Positions 1-8,233 are shown, numbered from the stretch's first letter. The stretch: 47,271 bases of DNA from Kiloniellaceae bacterium (GCA_009377535.1 WHTV01000024.1:1-47271), one strand, 5' to 3'. A program made the numbers and translations. The notes: a model not told the origin generated them from the sequence alone.

Positions 1-126
1 GTCGGGCTCTATGCCGTGGCGGGAGAGGGCGCGTATCACGCCGAGGTGCGCCCAGCCTCGGGCCACCCCACTGCCGAGAGCGAGGCCGATGCGCGGGCGC
101 GTTTGCGGAGTCAGGGCCTGGACCAT
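1..126 (-). CDS. Patatin-like phospholipase, N-terminal fragment
   Basis: This gene reads leftwards off the window edge and only its first 42 codons are present, from an ATG at 124-126. The fragment contains IGLALGSGVARGWAHLGVI, which matches the family's N-terminal strand and glycine/arginine-rich oxyanion-hole loop (G-x-G-x-x-R-G). The serine-hydrolase motif G-x-S-x-G and the catalytic Asp would lie outside the window. Members of this RssA/NTE-like family are usually lipid acyl hydrolases at or near the inner membrane; the substrate cannot be told from this piece. No strong ribosome binding site precedes the ATG. The gene is divergent from the ArsR-methyltransferase gene, with about 218 bases between the two starts. 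Confidence 0.82.
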   Translation of the reverse strand, partial: MVQALTPQTRPRIGLALGSGVARGWAHLGVIRALSRHGIEPD

Positions 127-273
127 GGGGAAGCATACCGTCGGTCGGATTAATCGATTCATAATTAACAAGATGCGGCCCGAATGCCAGAGATCTGGGG
201 AATTCTGCGCCCGACTGGCGTTAACAGGGGCGGCGGCGCCGGCCGAAGGGGGGCGGAAAGCCCCATACTTCGC

Positions 274-307
274 TTGACATAACGATATCTTTATATCCTT
301 ATTATAG
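274..307 (+). promoter_or_regulatory. Promoter/operator region of the metF-metH operon
   Basis: A perfect TTGACA lies at 274-279, followed by an AT-rich stretch with ATATC at 285-289 and again at 293-297, and TATTAT at 300-305. The -10 element is not clear: TATTAT gives a long 20-base spacer and TATATC at 292-297 a short 12-base one. The repeated ATATC inside the promoter, 40-60 bases before the ArsR-family gene, is a reasonable autoregulatory operator for that protein. The operator role is inferred. Confidence 0.5.
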
Positions 308-344
308 CATCTTCCTTCCTTGAGGCTTTGCCGGGAGAGCGCCC

Positions 345-1298
345 ATGGACAGTCTTCTTTCCGCCATGAAAGCCGCCGCCGAGCCGACACGGCTGCGGCT
401 CCTGGTGCTCTGTGCTCACGCCGACCTGACGGTCTCCGATCTCGTTCATGTTCTCGGCCAGAGCCAGCCGCGCCTTTCCCGGCACCTGAAGCTGCTCGCC
501 GAGGCCGGCCTGCTCGATCGCAACCGGGAAGGCAGCTGGGTCTACTTCCGTCTTGCCCACGACGGCCCTTCGGCCGCCCTGGCGCAGACCTTGGTCGACG
601 CTCTGCCGGATGAGGACCCGACGGTGCTGCGCGATCTGCGCCGGCTCGAAGAGCTGATGGGCGAGCGCGCTCAGCGGGCGGAGGACTACTTCCGCCAGGT
701 GGCCGACCAGTGGGACGAGCTGCGTGCGCTCTATGTCCACGACGACGAGGTCGAGCGCCAGCTCAGCACTCTGATCGCCGCCGAGCCGGTCGGCGACCTG
801 CTCGACATCGGTACCGGCACCGGACGTATCCTGGAGGTTCTCGCCGACAAGGTGGAGCATGCCGTCGGCATCGATCTCTCGTCCGACATGCTGATGCTCG
901 CCCGTTCCAAGCTGGAGCGCGCGCGGCTGCGCAACTGCGTGGTGCGCAAGGGCGACATGAACCACCTGCCGCTGGGCGAGGCGAGCTTCGATGCGGTGAC
1001 CGTTCACCAGGTGCTGCACTACGCCGAGCGGCCGTCGCGGGCGATCCAGGAAGCAGCCCGCGTGCTGCGCCCCGGCGGACGCCTCTTCATCGTCGACTTC
1101 CAAGCCCACGACCTCGACTACCTGCGCAGCGAGCACGCCCACCGCTGGCTCGGCTTCGAGGAAGACAGGATGGCCGATTGGTTGGAGGCGGCCGGCCTGC
1201 AGCCCGAAGATTGCAACCACCTCAAGGGCAAGGCTCTGACCATCTGCATCTGGACGGCGCGGCAGGGTCAAGCGCGCGACCGCTCCGTTGCGGCCTGA
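345..1298 (+). CDS. ArsR-family HTH regulator fused to SAM-dependent methyltransferase domain (SahR-like)
   Basis: This 317-residue protein has an ArsR-type winged helix at about residues 1-90 (recognition-helix region SQPRLSRHLKLL, wing REGSWVYFRL). A Rossmann methyltransferase domain follows, with the SAM-binding loop LLDIGTGTG at 152-160 and later motifs including VLRPGGRLFIVDF. No metal-binding Cys pair typical of arsenic sensors is visible. The gene begins at ATG 345 and ends 15 bases before metF, so it is the first gene of the methionine operon. ArsR-methyltransferase fusions in this position are known from Proteobacteria, and SahR-type regulators sense S-adenosylhomocysteine to control methyl-cycle genes. 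I infer that it represses this operon through the AT-rich site at 284-305. Whether the methyltransferase domain is catalytic or only a ligand sensor cannot be told. Confidence 0.88.
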   Translation: MDSLLSAMKAAAEPTRLRLLVLCAHADLTVSDLVHVLGQSQPRLSRHLKLLAEAGLLDRNREGSWVYFRLAHDGPSAALAQTLVDALPDEDPTVLRDLRRLEELMGERAQRAEDYFRQVADQWDELRALYVHDDEVERQLSTLIAAEPVGDLLDIGTGTGRILEVLADKVEHAVGIDLSSDMLMLARSKLERARLRNCVVRKGDMNHLPLGEASFDAVTVHQVLHYAERPSRAIQEAARVLRPGGRLFIVDFQAHDLDYLRSEHAHRWLGFEEDRMADWLEAAGLQPEDCNHLKGKALTICIWTARQGQARDRSVAA

Positions 1299-1313
1299 CG
1301 CGGAGTCATTGCC

Positions 1314-2267
1314 ATGGTCGATACCCGGCGCAACACCGAAAATCTCCGTCCCACCACTCAGGGTCACAACCTCTTGCCGCGTTTTTCCTTCGAATATTTT
1401 CCGCCGGCCACCCCGGCGGCCGAAGAGCGCTTCCGCGACACCGTGGTGCGCCTCGGCGACCTGGCGCCCGACTTCGTCTCGGTCACCTACGGGGCCGGCG
1501 GCACCACGCAGGAGCGCACCTTCAAGGCGATCGACTGGGTGCGCCGGGAGACCGATCTGCAGCCGGCGGCGCACCTGACCTGCGTCGGCGCCAGCCGGGC
1601 GCAGATCGACGCCGTCGCCGAAAAATATTGGGAGTCGGGCGTGCGCAGGATCGTCGCCATTCGCGGCGACGCCCCCAAGGGCAGCAGCGGCTATGAGCCG
1701 CATCCGCAAGGCTATGCCTATGCCGCCGACCTCGTGGCGGGATTGAGGCGCGTGGCCGACTTCGACATTTCCGTCTCGGCCTATCCCGAGGTGCATCCGG
1801 AAGCGCGCGATGCCGCCGCCGACCTGGACAACCTGAAGCGCAAGTTCGATGCCGGCGCCAAGCGCGCTATCACCCAGTTTTTCTTCGATCCTGACGACTA
1901 TCTGCGCTTCATCGACCGTGCGCGGGCGGCCGGCATCGAGGCGCCCATCGTCCCGGGCATCCTGCTGATCGTGAATTTCGATCGCACCCGGCAGATGGCG
2001 GAAAGCTGCAAGGCGGCGATGCCGCGGTGGCTGATCGACCTCTACGCCGAATTGGAGGAAGACAACGAAGTGCGCTTCCCGGTGGCGGTCTCGGTTGCCG
2101 CCGAGCTCTGCCGTTACCTCATGGCGCGCGGCGCCGAGGATTTTCACATCTACACCCTGAACCGGGCCGACCTGACGGCGGCGCTCTGCCGCCTGCTGCG
2201 CAATGACAGGCGGTCCCGGGAATTCCCCATCGAGAAACCCATGCTCTTGGCCGGAGGCCTTTCGTGA
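1314..2267 (+). CDS. metF: 5,10-methylenetetrahydrofolate reductase
   Basis: MetF reduces 5,10-methylene-THF to 5-methyl-THF using FAD and NAD(P)H, supplying the methyl group used by the next gene's product. At 317 residues it is of normal bacterial length (TIM barrel, PF02219). The N-terminal SFEYFPP carries the conserved catalytic Glu, and FVSVTYGAGGTT, AHLTCVG, IRGD and QFFFD are family landmarks. The ATG at 1314 follows the regulator stop by 15 bases. The stop codon overlaps the metH start in a GTGA arrangement at 2264-2267, which implies translational coupling. It is a cytoplasmic enzyme of one-carbon metabolism and is expected to be co-regulated with metH. Confidence 0.96.
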   Translation: MVDTRRNTENLRPTTQGHNLLPRFSFEYFPPATPAAEERFRDTVVRLGDLAPDFVSVTYGAGGTTQERTFKAIDWVRRETDLQPAAHLTCVGASRAQIDAVAEKYWESGVRRIVAIRGDAPKGSSGYEPHPQGYAYAADLVAGLRRVADFDISVSAYPEVHPEARDAAADLDNLKRKFDAGAKRAITQFFFDPDDYLRFIDRARAAGIEAPIVPGILLIVNFDRTRQMAESCKAAMPRWLIDLYAELEEDNEVRFPVAVSVAAELCRYLMARGAEDFHIYTLNRADLTAALCRLLRNDRRSREFPIEKPMLLAGGLS

Positions 2268-5200
2268 GTCGTTTTCTGGACAAACTTTCCGAGCAGGTGC
2301 TGCTCTGCGACGGCGCCATGGGCAGTCGCGTGCAGGCCATGGACCTTTCCCTGGAAGACTACTGGGAGCAGGAAAACTGCACCGAGGTGCTGAACCTCTC
2401 GCGGCCGGACATCGTGCGCGAGATCCATCGCGGCTACTTCGAGGCCGGTGCCGACATGGTGGAGACCAACACCTTCGGTGGCTCGCCCATCACCCTGGGC
2501 GAGTTCGGCCTTTCCGACCGCGCGGGGGAGGTCAACCGCCGTGCCGTCGAGATCGCCCGCGAGGCGGCAGAGCTCTTTGCCGGCGACGGCCGCGAGCGCT
2601 TCGTTGTCGGCTCGGTCGGCCCGGGCACGCGGCTGCCGTCGCTGGGCCATGTCGACTACGACTCCCTGGAGGCCGCCTTCGGGCTGCAGTGCGAGGGACT
2701 GATCGCCGGCGGAGCCGACGCCATCCTCATCGAGACCTGCCAGGACCCGTTGCAGGTCAAGGCGGCAGTGAACGGGGCCAAAGCCGCCCGCGCGGTTGCC
2801 GGCAGCGATCTGCCGATCATGGTGCAGGTGACGGTGGAGACCACGGGTACCCTGCTGGTGGGTGCGGACGTGGCGGCGGCGGCGACCGTGCTGAGGGCGC
2901 TCGACATTCCGGTCATGGGACTCAACTGCGCCACCGGGCCGCAGGAAATGGCGCCGCACCTGGAGTGGCTGGCCGAGAACTGGCCGGGCTTCCTTTCCGT
3001 GCAGCCCAACGCCGGGCTGCCGGAGCTGGTCGACGGGCAGACCCGCTATCCCCTGCGTCCGCGCGAATTGGCCGACTGGATCGAGCGCTTCCTCGCCGAA
3101 GACGGGGTGAACATCGTCGGCGGCTGCTGCGGCACCACGACCGAGCATATCGCCGCCCTGGATGCCATGCTGCGCAAGCGCGCGGGCGAGAACGCGCGCA
3201 TCGGTGCCCGCCCGGCACCCAAGCAGCGCCAGTCGTTCTGGGTGCCCTCGCTCGCCTCGCTCTACAGCCAGGTCGGATTGCGCCAGGAGAACGCCTACCT
3301 CTCCATCGGCGAGCGCTGCAACGCCAACGGCAGCAAGCGCTTCCGCGAGTTGCAGGAGACCGGCGACTGGGACGGCTGCGTCGCCATGGGCGTGGAGCAG
3401 ACCAAGGAAGGCTCCCACGCCGTCGACGTCTGCACTGCTTTCGTCGGGCGCGACGAGATCGGCGAGATGACCGAGATGGTCAGCCGCATGCGCGGCTCCG
3501 TCTCGGCACCGCTGGTCTTCGACTCCACCGAGCTGCCGGTGCTGGAAGCGGCCATGAAGCTCTATGGCGGCAAGCCGATCCTCAACTCGATCAACTTCGA
3601 GGACGGCGAGGAGGCGGCGGCGCGGCGCCTCGAACTGGCCCGTCGCTTTGGCGCGGCGGTGATCGCGCTGACCATCGACGAAGGCGGCATGGCCAAGCAG
3701 GCCGATCACAAGCTGGAGGTGGCCAAGCGGCTGCACGACTTCGCTTGCGTGAAGCACGGCCTGCCGGCCAGCGATCTGATCATCGATCCGCTGACCTTCA
3801 CCATCTGCACCGGCAACGAGGATGACCGCAAGCTCGGCCTCTGGACGCTGGACGCCATCGAGGGCATCGCCCGCGAGCTGCCGGACTGCCAGATCCTGCT
3901 CGGCCTCTCCAACATCTCCTTCGGGCTGAACGCTGCGGCACGCCATGTGCTGAACTCGGTATTCCTCGATCATGCCATCAAGCGGGGCCTCACCGCGGCC
4001 ATTGTGCACGTCAGCAAGATCGTGCCGTTGCACAAGATCCCCGACGAAGAAGCGAGGGTCGCCGAAGACCTTATCTTCGATCGCCGTAGGGAAGGTTACG
4101 ACCCCCTGCAGGTCTTCATGGGCCTCTTCGAGGGGCGCAGCGCAGCGGTCAGCGAGAAGCGGGCCCGCGCAGAAGACGTCGAGACCCGCCTCAAGGACCG
4201 CATCGTCGACGGCGAGCGTCAGGGGCTGGAGGGCGACCTCAACGAGGCGATGACCAGGCATTCGCCGCTCGACATCATCAACATCCACCTGCTGGCTGGC
4301 ATGAAGGTGGTGGGCGAGCTGTTCGGCGCCGGCAAGATGCAGCTGCCCTTCGTTCTGCAGTCGGCGGAGACCATGAAGGCTGCAGTGCGTTTCCTGGAGC
4401 CCTTCATGGAGAAGGTGGACGGCCAGGAGAAAGGCATCATCGTATTGGCCACGGTGAAGGGCGACGTGCACGACATCGGCAAGAACCTGGTCGACATCAT
4501 TCTCACCAACAACGGCTACAAGGTGGTCAACCTGGGCATCAAGCAGCCGATCGACAACATCCTGGCCGCCGTGGTCGAGCACGGGGCCGATGCCCTGGGC
4601 ATGTCGGGCCTGCTGGTCAAGTCGACCGTCGTCATGCGCGAGAACCTGGAGCGCATGAGCCGCGACAATCTGACAGTGCCGGTCATGCTGGGCGGCGCGG
4701 CGCTGACGCGCAACTACGTGGAGACCGATTGCGCGGCGGCCTACGCCGGCGGTCAGGTCGCTTATGCCCGCGATGCCTTCGACGGGCTGTCGCTGATGGA
4801 CAAGGTGGTAAACGGCAACTTCGCCGCCCATGTCGGCGCGCAGCAGGAGAAGAGGCGGGACAAGCCGAGCGTTGGCAAGCGGGTCCTCGGCGAGGCGACC
4901 CGCGCCGACCAACGCCCGGTCGACCTGGAGGAGACCCGTCTGCGCCGCGACGAGCTGTCCGTCGGCGTGGAGATTCCGGAGCCGCCGTTCTGGGGGCCGC
5001 GCGTGCTGGCCCGGGTGCCGGTCGAAGCCCTGGTGCCCTTCCTCAACGAACGCATGCTCTACCAGTTCCAGTGGGGCTTCCGGAAGAGCGGCCGCAGCCT
5101 GGAAGAGTACATGGCCTGGGCGCGCAAGGAGCTGCGCCCGACGCTGAAGCGGATGCTGGGCGTCTGCAAGCAGCAGGACATCCTGATCCCGCAGGCGGTC

Positions 5201-5767
5201 TACGGCTACTGGCCGGCCAACGCCGAGGGCAACGATGTCATCGTCTACGACCCCGAAGCCCAGGACCGCGAGGTCGCGCGCTTCACCCTGCCGCGCCAGG
5301 CACGCGCGGGCGGGCTCTGCATCGCCGACTTCCTGCGCGACGTGGCTTCGGGTGAGCGCGACGTGCTCGGCCTGCAGATTGTCACCATGGGCCAGCGCGC
5401 CTCCGACGTGGCAAGAGAGTGGTTCAAGGACGACCGCTATCAGGACTACCTCTACCTGCACGGCCTCGGGGTCGAGATGGCGGAAGCTTTGGCGGAATAC
5501 GTCCACAAGCGCATCCGTGGGGAGCTTGGTTTCAGCCACGAAGACTCGCGTGACCTGGACGAAATGCTGAGCCAGGGCTACCGTGGATCGCGCTATTCCT
5601 TCGGCTACCCGGCCTGTCCGAACCTGGAAGACCAGGAACAGCTGTTGCGTCTGCTGAAGGCCGCGGAGATCGGCGTCGAGCTGTCCGACGAGCACCAGCT
5701 GCATCCGGAGCAATCGACCTCGGCGATCGTCCTGCACCATCCGCAGGCCAAGTATTTTTCCGTCTGA
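2264..5767 (+). CDS. metH: Cobalamin-dependent methionine synthase, full length
   Basis: This 1167-residue enzyme transfers the methyl group of 5-methyl-THF through methylcobalamin to homocysteine. All four modules are present in one chain. The homocysteine domain covers about 1-310, with zinc ligands C222 in GLNCATGP and C288/C289 in GGCCGTT. The pterin-binding barrel covers about 340-610. The cap and B12 domains cover about 640-870, with D734-x-H736-x-x-G739 holding the cobalt-ligating His. The C-terminal SAM-dependent reactivation domain starts near 900 and contains YGYWPAN and RGSRYSFGYPACP. Some alphaproteobacteria split or shorten MetH, but this one is complete. It starts at GTG 2264, overlapping the metF stop, with GGAGG at 2253-2257. 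No cobalamin riboswitch was seen upstream of the operon. Confidence 0.97.
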   Translation: MSRFLDKLSEQVLLCDGAMGSRVQAMDLSLEDYWEQENCTEVLNLSRPDIVREIHRGYFEAGADMVETNTFGGSPITLGEFGLSDRAGEVNRRAVEIAREAAELFAGDGRERFVVGSVGPGTRLPSLGHVDYDSLEAAFGLQCEGLIAGGADAILIETCQDPLQVKAAVNGAKAARAVAGSDLPIMVQVTVETTGTLLVGADVAAAATVLRALDIPVMGLNCATGPQEMAPHLEWLAENWPGFLSVQPNAGLPELVDGQTRYPLRPRELADWIERFLAEDGVNIVGGCCGTTTEHIAALDAMLRKRAGENARIGARPAPKQRQSFWVPSLASLYSQVGLRQENAYLSIGERCNANGSKRFRELQETGDWDGCVAMGVEQTKEGSHAVDVCTAFVGRDEIGEMTEMVSRMRGSVSAPLVFDSTELPVLEAAMKLYGGKPILNSINFEDGEEAAARRLELARRFGAAVIALTIDEGGMAKQADHKLEVAKRLHDFACVKHGLPASDLIIDPLTFTICTGNEDDRKLGLWTLDAIEGIARELPDCQILLGLSNISFGLNAAARHVLNSVFLDHAIKRGLTAAIVHVSKIVPLHKIPDEEARVAEDLIFDRRREGYDPLQVFMGLFEGRSAAVSEKRARAEDVETRLKDRIVDGERQGLEGDLNEAMTRHSPLDIINIHLLAGMKVVGELFGAGKMQLPFVLQSAETMKAAVRFLEPFMEKVDGQEKGIIVLATVKGDVHDIGKNLVDIILTNNGYKVVNLGIKQPIDNILAAVVEHGADALGMSGLLVKSTVVMRENLERMSRDNLTVPVMLGGAALTRNYVETDCAAAYAGGQVAYARDAFDGLSLMDKVVNGNFAAHVGAQQEKRRDKPSVGKRVLGEATRADQRPVDLEETRLRRDELSVGVEIPEPPFWGPRVLARVPVEALVPFLNERMLYQFQWGFRKSGRSLEEYMAWARKELRPTLKRMLGVCKQQDILIPQAVYGYWPANAEGNDVIVYDPEAQDREVARFTLPRQARAGGLCIADFLRDVASGERDVLGLQIVTMGQRASDVAREWFKDDRYQDYLYLHGLGVEMAEALAEYVHKRIRGELGFSHEDSRDLDEMLSQGYRGSRYSFGYPACPNLEDQEQLLRLLKAAEIGVELSDEHQLHPEQSTSAIVLHHPQAKYFSV

Positions 5768-5799
5768 ACCGCCTCAGCGTTGATCTGGAGAGCATTGTC

Positions 5800-6174
5800 A
5801 TGGCCGCAGAGAAATCCGTTTTCGATCTCGATGCCTACCGCCGGGAAGAGGACGAGGCCGTCCGCGAGGCGGCGCGGGCCTCGATTTGGTGGGAGCAGGA
5901 ATGGCTCCGCTTCCCCACCGTCAGCAAGGATGACGACGGGGCCTGGCGCTATTGGAGCGTGCCGGCCGACAGCGGCGTCTACCAGGATGATTGGCCGCTC
6001 GGCGAGCGCCTGGCGCGCGAAACCGTGGCGCAGATGCGCCGTTTTCCCGAGGGCAGCACGGTGCTGCGCAGGATCCTGCGGGAGATGGATCCTGAATCGG
6101 CGGTGGGGCAAGGCTTCCTGACGGCAGTCGAGGACATTCTCTGCCAGAGCGGGCCGGCGCTTCAGCCGCTCTGA
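5800..6174 (+). CDS. Hypothetical protein, 124 residues
   Basis: I do not recognise this protein. It starts at ATG 5800, 32 bases after metH, with GGAGAG upstream, so it probably belongs to the same transcript. The sequence is acidic and Trp-rich (SIWWEQEW, GAWRYW, YQDDWPLG), predicted soluble and mostly helical in its second half, with no signal peptide, membrane segment or Cys motif. Its codon use matches the neighbours. The last 13 bases overlap the 3' end of the convergent acetyltransferase gene. A role in methionine metabolism is suggested only by position. Confidence 0.75.
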   Translation: MAAEKSVFDLDAYRREEDEAVREAARASIWWEQEWLRFPTVSKDDDGAWRYWSVPADSGVYQDDWPLGERLARETVAQMRRFPEGSTVLRRILREMDPESAVGQGFLTAVEDILCQSGPALQPL

Positions 6175-6710
6175 CCGGCCCGACGGCGGAACGGCCGGTC
6201 GTCAGCGACGGCAGTTCCAAGCGCTTTTTCCATGTCTGCAGCCGGAATCATCAGGCCGCCACGGCTGCGCCAGTGGCGGTGCTTTACCACGCTATAGCCA
6301 TGCAACTCGTAGAACGTCAGGCCGGCAAGGCTGGCGCCGATCTCCACCCTGTCGTGTCCGGCAGCGGCGATCATAGCTTCGGCGCGCCGCAGCAGGGCGC
6401 TGCCGACGCCAAGGCGCGACCATTCCGGGTCGACGTAGAGGCTGCGCACTTCCCGGCCCTTCAGCGCGCTGAAGCCGACGATGCCGCGCCGGCGCGCTAC
6501 AGCCACCGCGAAGATCTCCCCTTCGTCGCGCATCGCCTCGACGTAGCACAAGGGGCTGTTGCCGTGCACCCAGCTCTCGACCTGGCTGTCGCTGTAGACG
6601 CGGCGAGCCAGCACCCTGACGGCGCGCTCATGCACGGCATAGAGGCCCCCGGCGTCTGAGAGTCGGCCGCGCCGGATGCGATAGGGAGGGATGAGGTTGC
6701 CGAGTTCCAT
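6162..6710 (-). CDS. GNAT-family N-acetyltransferase
   Basis: This is a single-domain GNAT protein of about 182 residues if started at ATG 6710; a TTG at 6728 would add six residues and has no better ribosome site. The acetyl-CoA pyrophosphate loop is visible in VDPEWSRLGVGSALLRRAE (R-x-G-x-G/A pattern), preceded by the beta strand GREVRSLYV. A later LTFYELHGYSVVKHR matches the usual C-terminal fold. The domain layout (an N-terminal helix with HERAVRVLA, then YSDSQVESW) resembles the YafP-like or putative acetyltransferase group, but the acceptor substrate is unknown. It is convergent with the hypothetical gene at 5800-6174. An almost perfect 21-base tandem repeat lies just upstream. Confidence 0.88.
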   Translation of the reverse strand: MELGNLIPPYRIRRGRLSDAGGLYAVHERAVRVLARRVYSDSQVESWVHGNSPLCYVEAMRDEGEIFAVAVARRRGIVGFSALKGREVRSLYVDPEWSRLGVGSALLRRAEAMIAAAGHDRVEIGASLAGLTFYELHGYSVVKHRHWRSRGGLMIPAADMEKALGTAVADDRPFRRRAGQSG

Positions 6711-6733
6711 GGCGGAAACCCTAGGCAAAAAAA

Positions 6734-6775
6734 CCTAGTAAGGCAAGAGTGAGGCCTAGTCAGGCAAGAGTGAGG
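6734..6775. repeat. 21-base tandem repeat upstream of the GNAT gene
   Basis: Bases 6734-6754 and 6755-6775 are direct, abutting copies that differ at one position (A versus C at the seventh base). Each unit begins CCTAGT and ends GCAAGAGTGAGG. A further CCTAGG occurs at the GNAT 5' side near 6719-6724. The array lies 24 bases upstream of the GNAT ATG, where a promoter or operator would be expected, so it may be a regulator-binding array or a slipped-strand duplication. Confidence 0.8.
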
Positions 6776-6839
6776 AAATACTGGCTGTGCGCGGGGGCGC
6801 CCGTCGGCTCAGGAGGAGCGCGCCGGCACGCCGTCGCGG

Positions 6840-7103
6840 TCAGGACCGGTGGGGGTGAACCTTCGGCAGGCGGGCGGAGATCTCTTCCTGGCTTTCGGGG
6901 CTTGCGGGCTGCTTGCCGGTTGCCTCGGGCTGGTCGCCCGGTGCCTGCTCCGCCGCTTCCTTGGCAAGACGCAGGTCGCGCAGGCGCGCCATGCGCTCGT
7001 CACGCTCGCGCTGCGTCTTTTCCTTCTGCTTGAGGACTTTGTCGTCCTTCTTCTGGGGGGTCGCGAAGTGCTGCTCGGCCCGTGACTTGTTGGATTTCCA
7101 CAT
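6840..7103 (-). CDS. Small basic, charged hypothetical protein (87 residues)
   Basis: This short protein has a Lys/Arg/Glu-rich N-terminal two thirds (KSNKSRAEQHFATPQKKDDKV, then QKEKTQRERDERMARLRDL), predicted to be a long helix or coiled coil. A Pro/Ala/Glu-rich, probably disordered tail follows. There is no signal peptide or membrane segment. The ATG at 7103 has AAGGGA about ten bases upstream. I do not recognise a family; proteins of this type are common as unannotated genes in alphaproteobacteria. It lies on the same strand as the cold-shock gene but is separated from it by 210 bases containing a strong hairpin, so it is probably transcribed separately. Confidence 0.62.
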   Translation of the reverse strand: MWKSNKSRAEQHFATPQKKDDKVLKQKEKTQRERDERMARLRDLRLAKEAAEQAPGDQPEATGKQPASPESQEEISARLPKVHPHRS

Positions 7104-7271
7104 GTCGCTATCCCTTCAGTTGGCGTGATCGCAACAACGGCGACGGGCGCCGTCCCGCCATAGGGGCGAAAGCGTCCGCGGGCTGCTGTTTAGGGTCCGG
7201 CTGCTCAGGGCCAGTGTGCCTGGCCCAGCCGCGGCGATCGGCCGAGGCGGAAGACTTGCCGCTAAAGGGCG

Positions 7272-7302
7272 ACCGCCCCCAAACGGGGGGCTTGGGGGCG
7301 GT
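7272..7302 (-). terminator. Hairpin terminator after the cold-shock gene
   Basis: Bases 7272-7282 (ACCGCCCCCAA) pair perfectly with 7292-7302, giving an 11-bp GC-rich stem around a 9-base loop. It starts 11 bases past the stop codon of the minus-strand cold-shock gene. The bases that follow on the minus strand include only a short T run, so termination may be partial. Confidence 0.68.
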
Positions 7303-7313
7303 GTCTTGGTCGG

Positions 7314-7523
7314 TCAGTCGATGACGGAGAGATTCTCCGCCGATGACTTGCCGTTCTGCCCCGGCTGAAGCTCGTAAGAGACCTTCTGACCCTCCCTCAG
7401 GGAGGTGAGGCCGGCGCGCTCAACGCTCGAAATGTGAACGAACGCGTCCTTAGAACCGTCCGACGGCTCGATGAAGCCGAAACCCTTTGTTGCGTTGAAC
7501 CACTTAACAGTACCAGTAGCCAT
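7314..7523 (-). CDS. Cold-shock protein, CspA family
   Basis: This 69-residue single cold-shock domain is the usual length for CspA-type RNA chaperones, which bind single-stranded RNA/DNA and melt secondary structure. It carries RNP1 as KGFGFIEP and RNP2 as DAFVHIS, with [14 protein letters not shown] at the N-terminus. The ATG at 7523 has a weak upstream purine tract. A leader of roughly 145 bases is suggested by a candidate promoter at 7675-7702, as expected for cold-shock mRNAs with regulatory 5' regions. Which paralogue this is cannot be decided from the sequence. Confidence 0.95.
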   Translation of the reverse strand: MATGTVKWFNATKGFGFIEPSDGSKDAFVHISSVERAGLTSLREGQKVSYELQPGQNGKSSAENLSVID

Positions 7524-7674
7524 AGCTGTATTCCTCTAACGGGAGTCTAAATGCCGGCCCACGCCATTTGCGCAAGCGCGGCTGCTGAAACGCTCACAAT
7601 GTCAGTGGGTCACTAAGGCAGTCGGCGTACCGGTGTATTAGGTAGCATCCAACATGTGCGTCGCGTATATCAGA

Positions 7675-7702
7675 TTTGTAGCGAGAATTTCGAATAAGTC
7701 AA
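7675..7702 (-). promoter_or_regulatory. Candidate promoter of the cold-shock gene
   Basis: On the minus strand TTGACT (7697-7702) and TACAAA (7675-7680) are separated by 16 bases. This would place transcription start near 7668 and give a long untranslated leader. The -10 is a weak match, so the assignment is tentative. Confidence 0.4.
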
Positions 7703-8061
7703 TGCGCGACGCAGCGGCACCGGAGTCCGCTGGGCTTTATCTTGACATTCCGGAAGGCATAATATCATTTTAAAACAATAAGATGCATGGTGTTTTTAAG
7801 ATCTTAAGACGCCCCTGCATCAAAATGGGGACGCAATCAACTTGCCCGGCCATGGAAAGGCAGGAGCGGACGCGAAGTGAAGCAACCGCAAGACTTTGTA
7901 TTTAGGATTTGTTTTGGGAATTTCACCCCTTTCATTTCCTGGTCCAGAATATACTGTTGATTATTACATTCGCTGTTTTCCGTTTCCACCGTATTGTGTT
8001 AGAAAAACACCACCAACCATTGTAAAATACCTATTCGCGCCCCATCTTTCCGTTATCGGCA

Positions 8062-8097
8062 GCGCCGTTGCCGCGACCGCGCGGGTCGCGGCGGCGC
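8062..8097 (+). promoter_or_regulatory. Strong hairpin in the leader of the small-gene cluster
   Basis: GCCGCGACC (8070-8078) pairs perfectly with 8084-8092 around a five-base loop. The stem extends past a three-base bulge with GCGCC (8062-8066) against GGCGC (8093-8097). It ends 26 bases before the ATG at 8124, just upstream of the AAGAAGGA ribosome site. It could stabilise the mRNA, act as an attenuator, or control access to the ribosome site. The function is not known. Confidence 0.5.
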
Positions 8098-8123
8098 CCG
8101 GCATCTGCAAGAAGGAAACCTCT

Positions 8124-8231
8124 ATGAGTGAGATGCCCGGCATCGGAGCAACCCGGACTTCCCTGAGGCCAGAGCTTGCGTTTCTGGCCGCGCAGAAAGC
8201 GGAATTCCCCGGCTGCCGGGAGGTCGCGTGA
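8124..8231 (+). CDS. Hypothetical 35-residue protein, first gene of small-gene cluster
   Basis: The start is ATG 8124, with AAGAAGGA about eight bases upstream and high-GC codon use from this point. The product (MSEMPGIGATRTSLRPELAF and about 15 further residues) has no recognisable domain. Its stop overlaps the beginning of the next frame, so translation is likely coupled. It may act as a leader peptide rather than a functional protein. Confidence 0.42.
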   Translation: MSEMPGIGATRTSLRPELAFLAAQKAEFPGCREVA

Positions 8232-8233
8232 CT

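Larger units (their letters stand above)
7524..8123. other. 600-base intergenic region between cold-shock gene and small-gene cluster
   Basis: This divergent intergenic stretch is clearly more AT-rich than the surroundings, especially 7740-8040. The part next to the cold-shock gene is probably its leader and promoter. The remainder holds a 12-base palindrome TTAAGATCTTAA at 7796-7807, several T/A-rich tracts, and a long GC-rich hairpin at 8062-8097 next to the first small gene. A plus-strand open frame starting at 7896 crosses it but has low-GC, non-coding-like codon use before 8124. I see no tRNA or recognised ncRNA. Confidence 0.6.

Noticed and set aside
127..344. Cobalamin or SAM riboswitch before the metF-metH operon
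   Set aside because: The leader is short and lacks the conserved B12-box or SAM-type elements; control by the ArsR-type protein is the simpler reading.
2150..5740. Very long open frame on the minus strand opposite metH
   Set aside because: It is a mirror of the GC-rich metH gene; the plus-strand protein has every MethH domain and catalytic residue, and the antisense translation shows no family.
7896..8123. N-terminal extension of the small gene at 8124
   Set aside because: The region has AT-rich, non-coding-like codons and only the ATG at 8124 has a good ribosome site.
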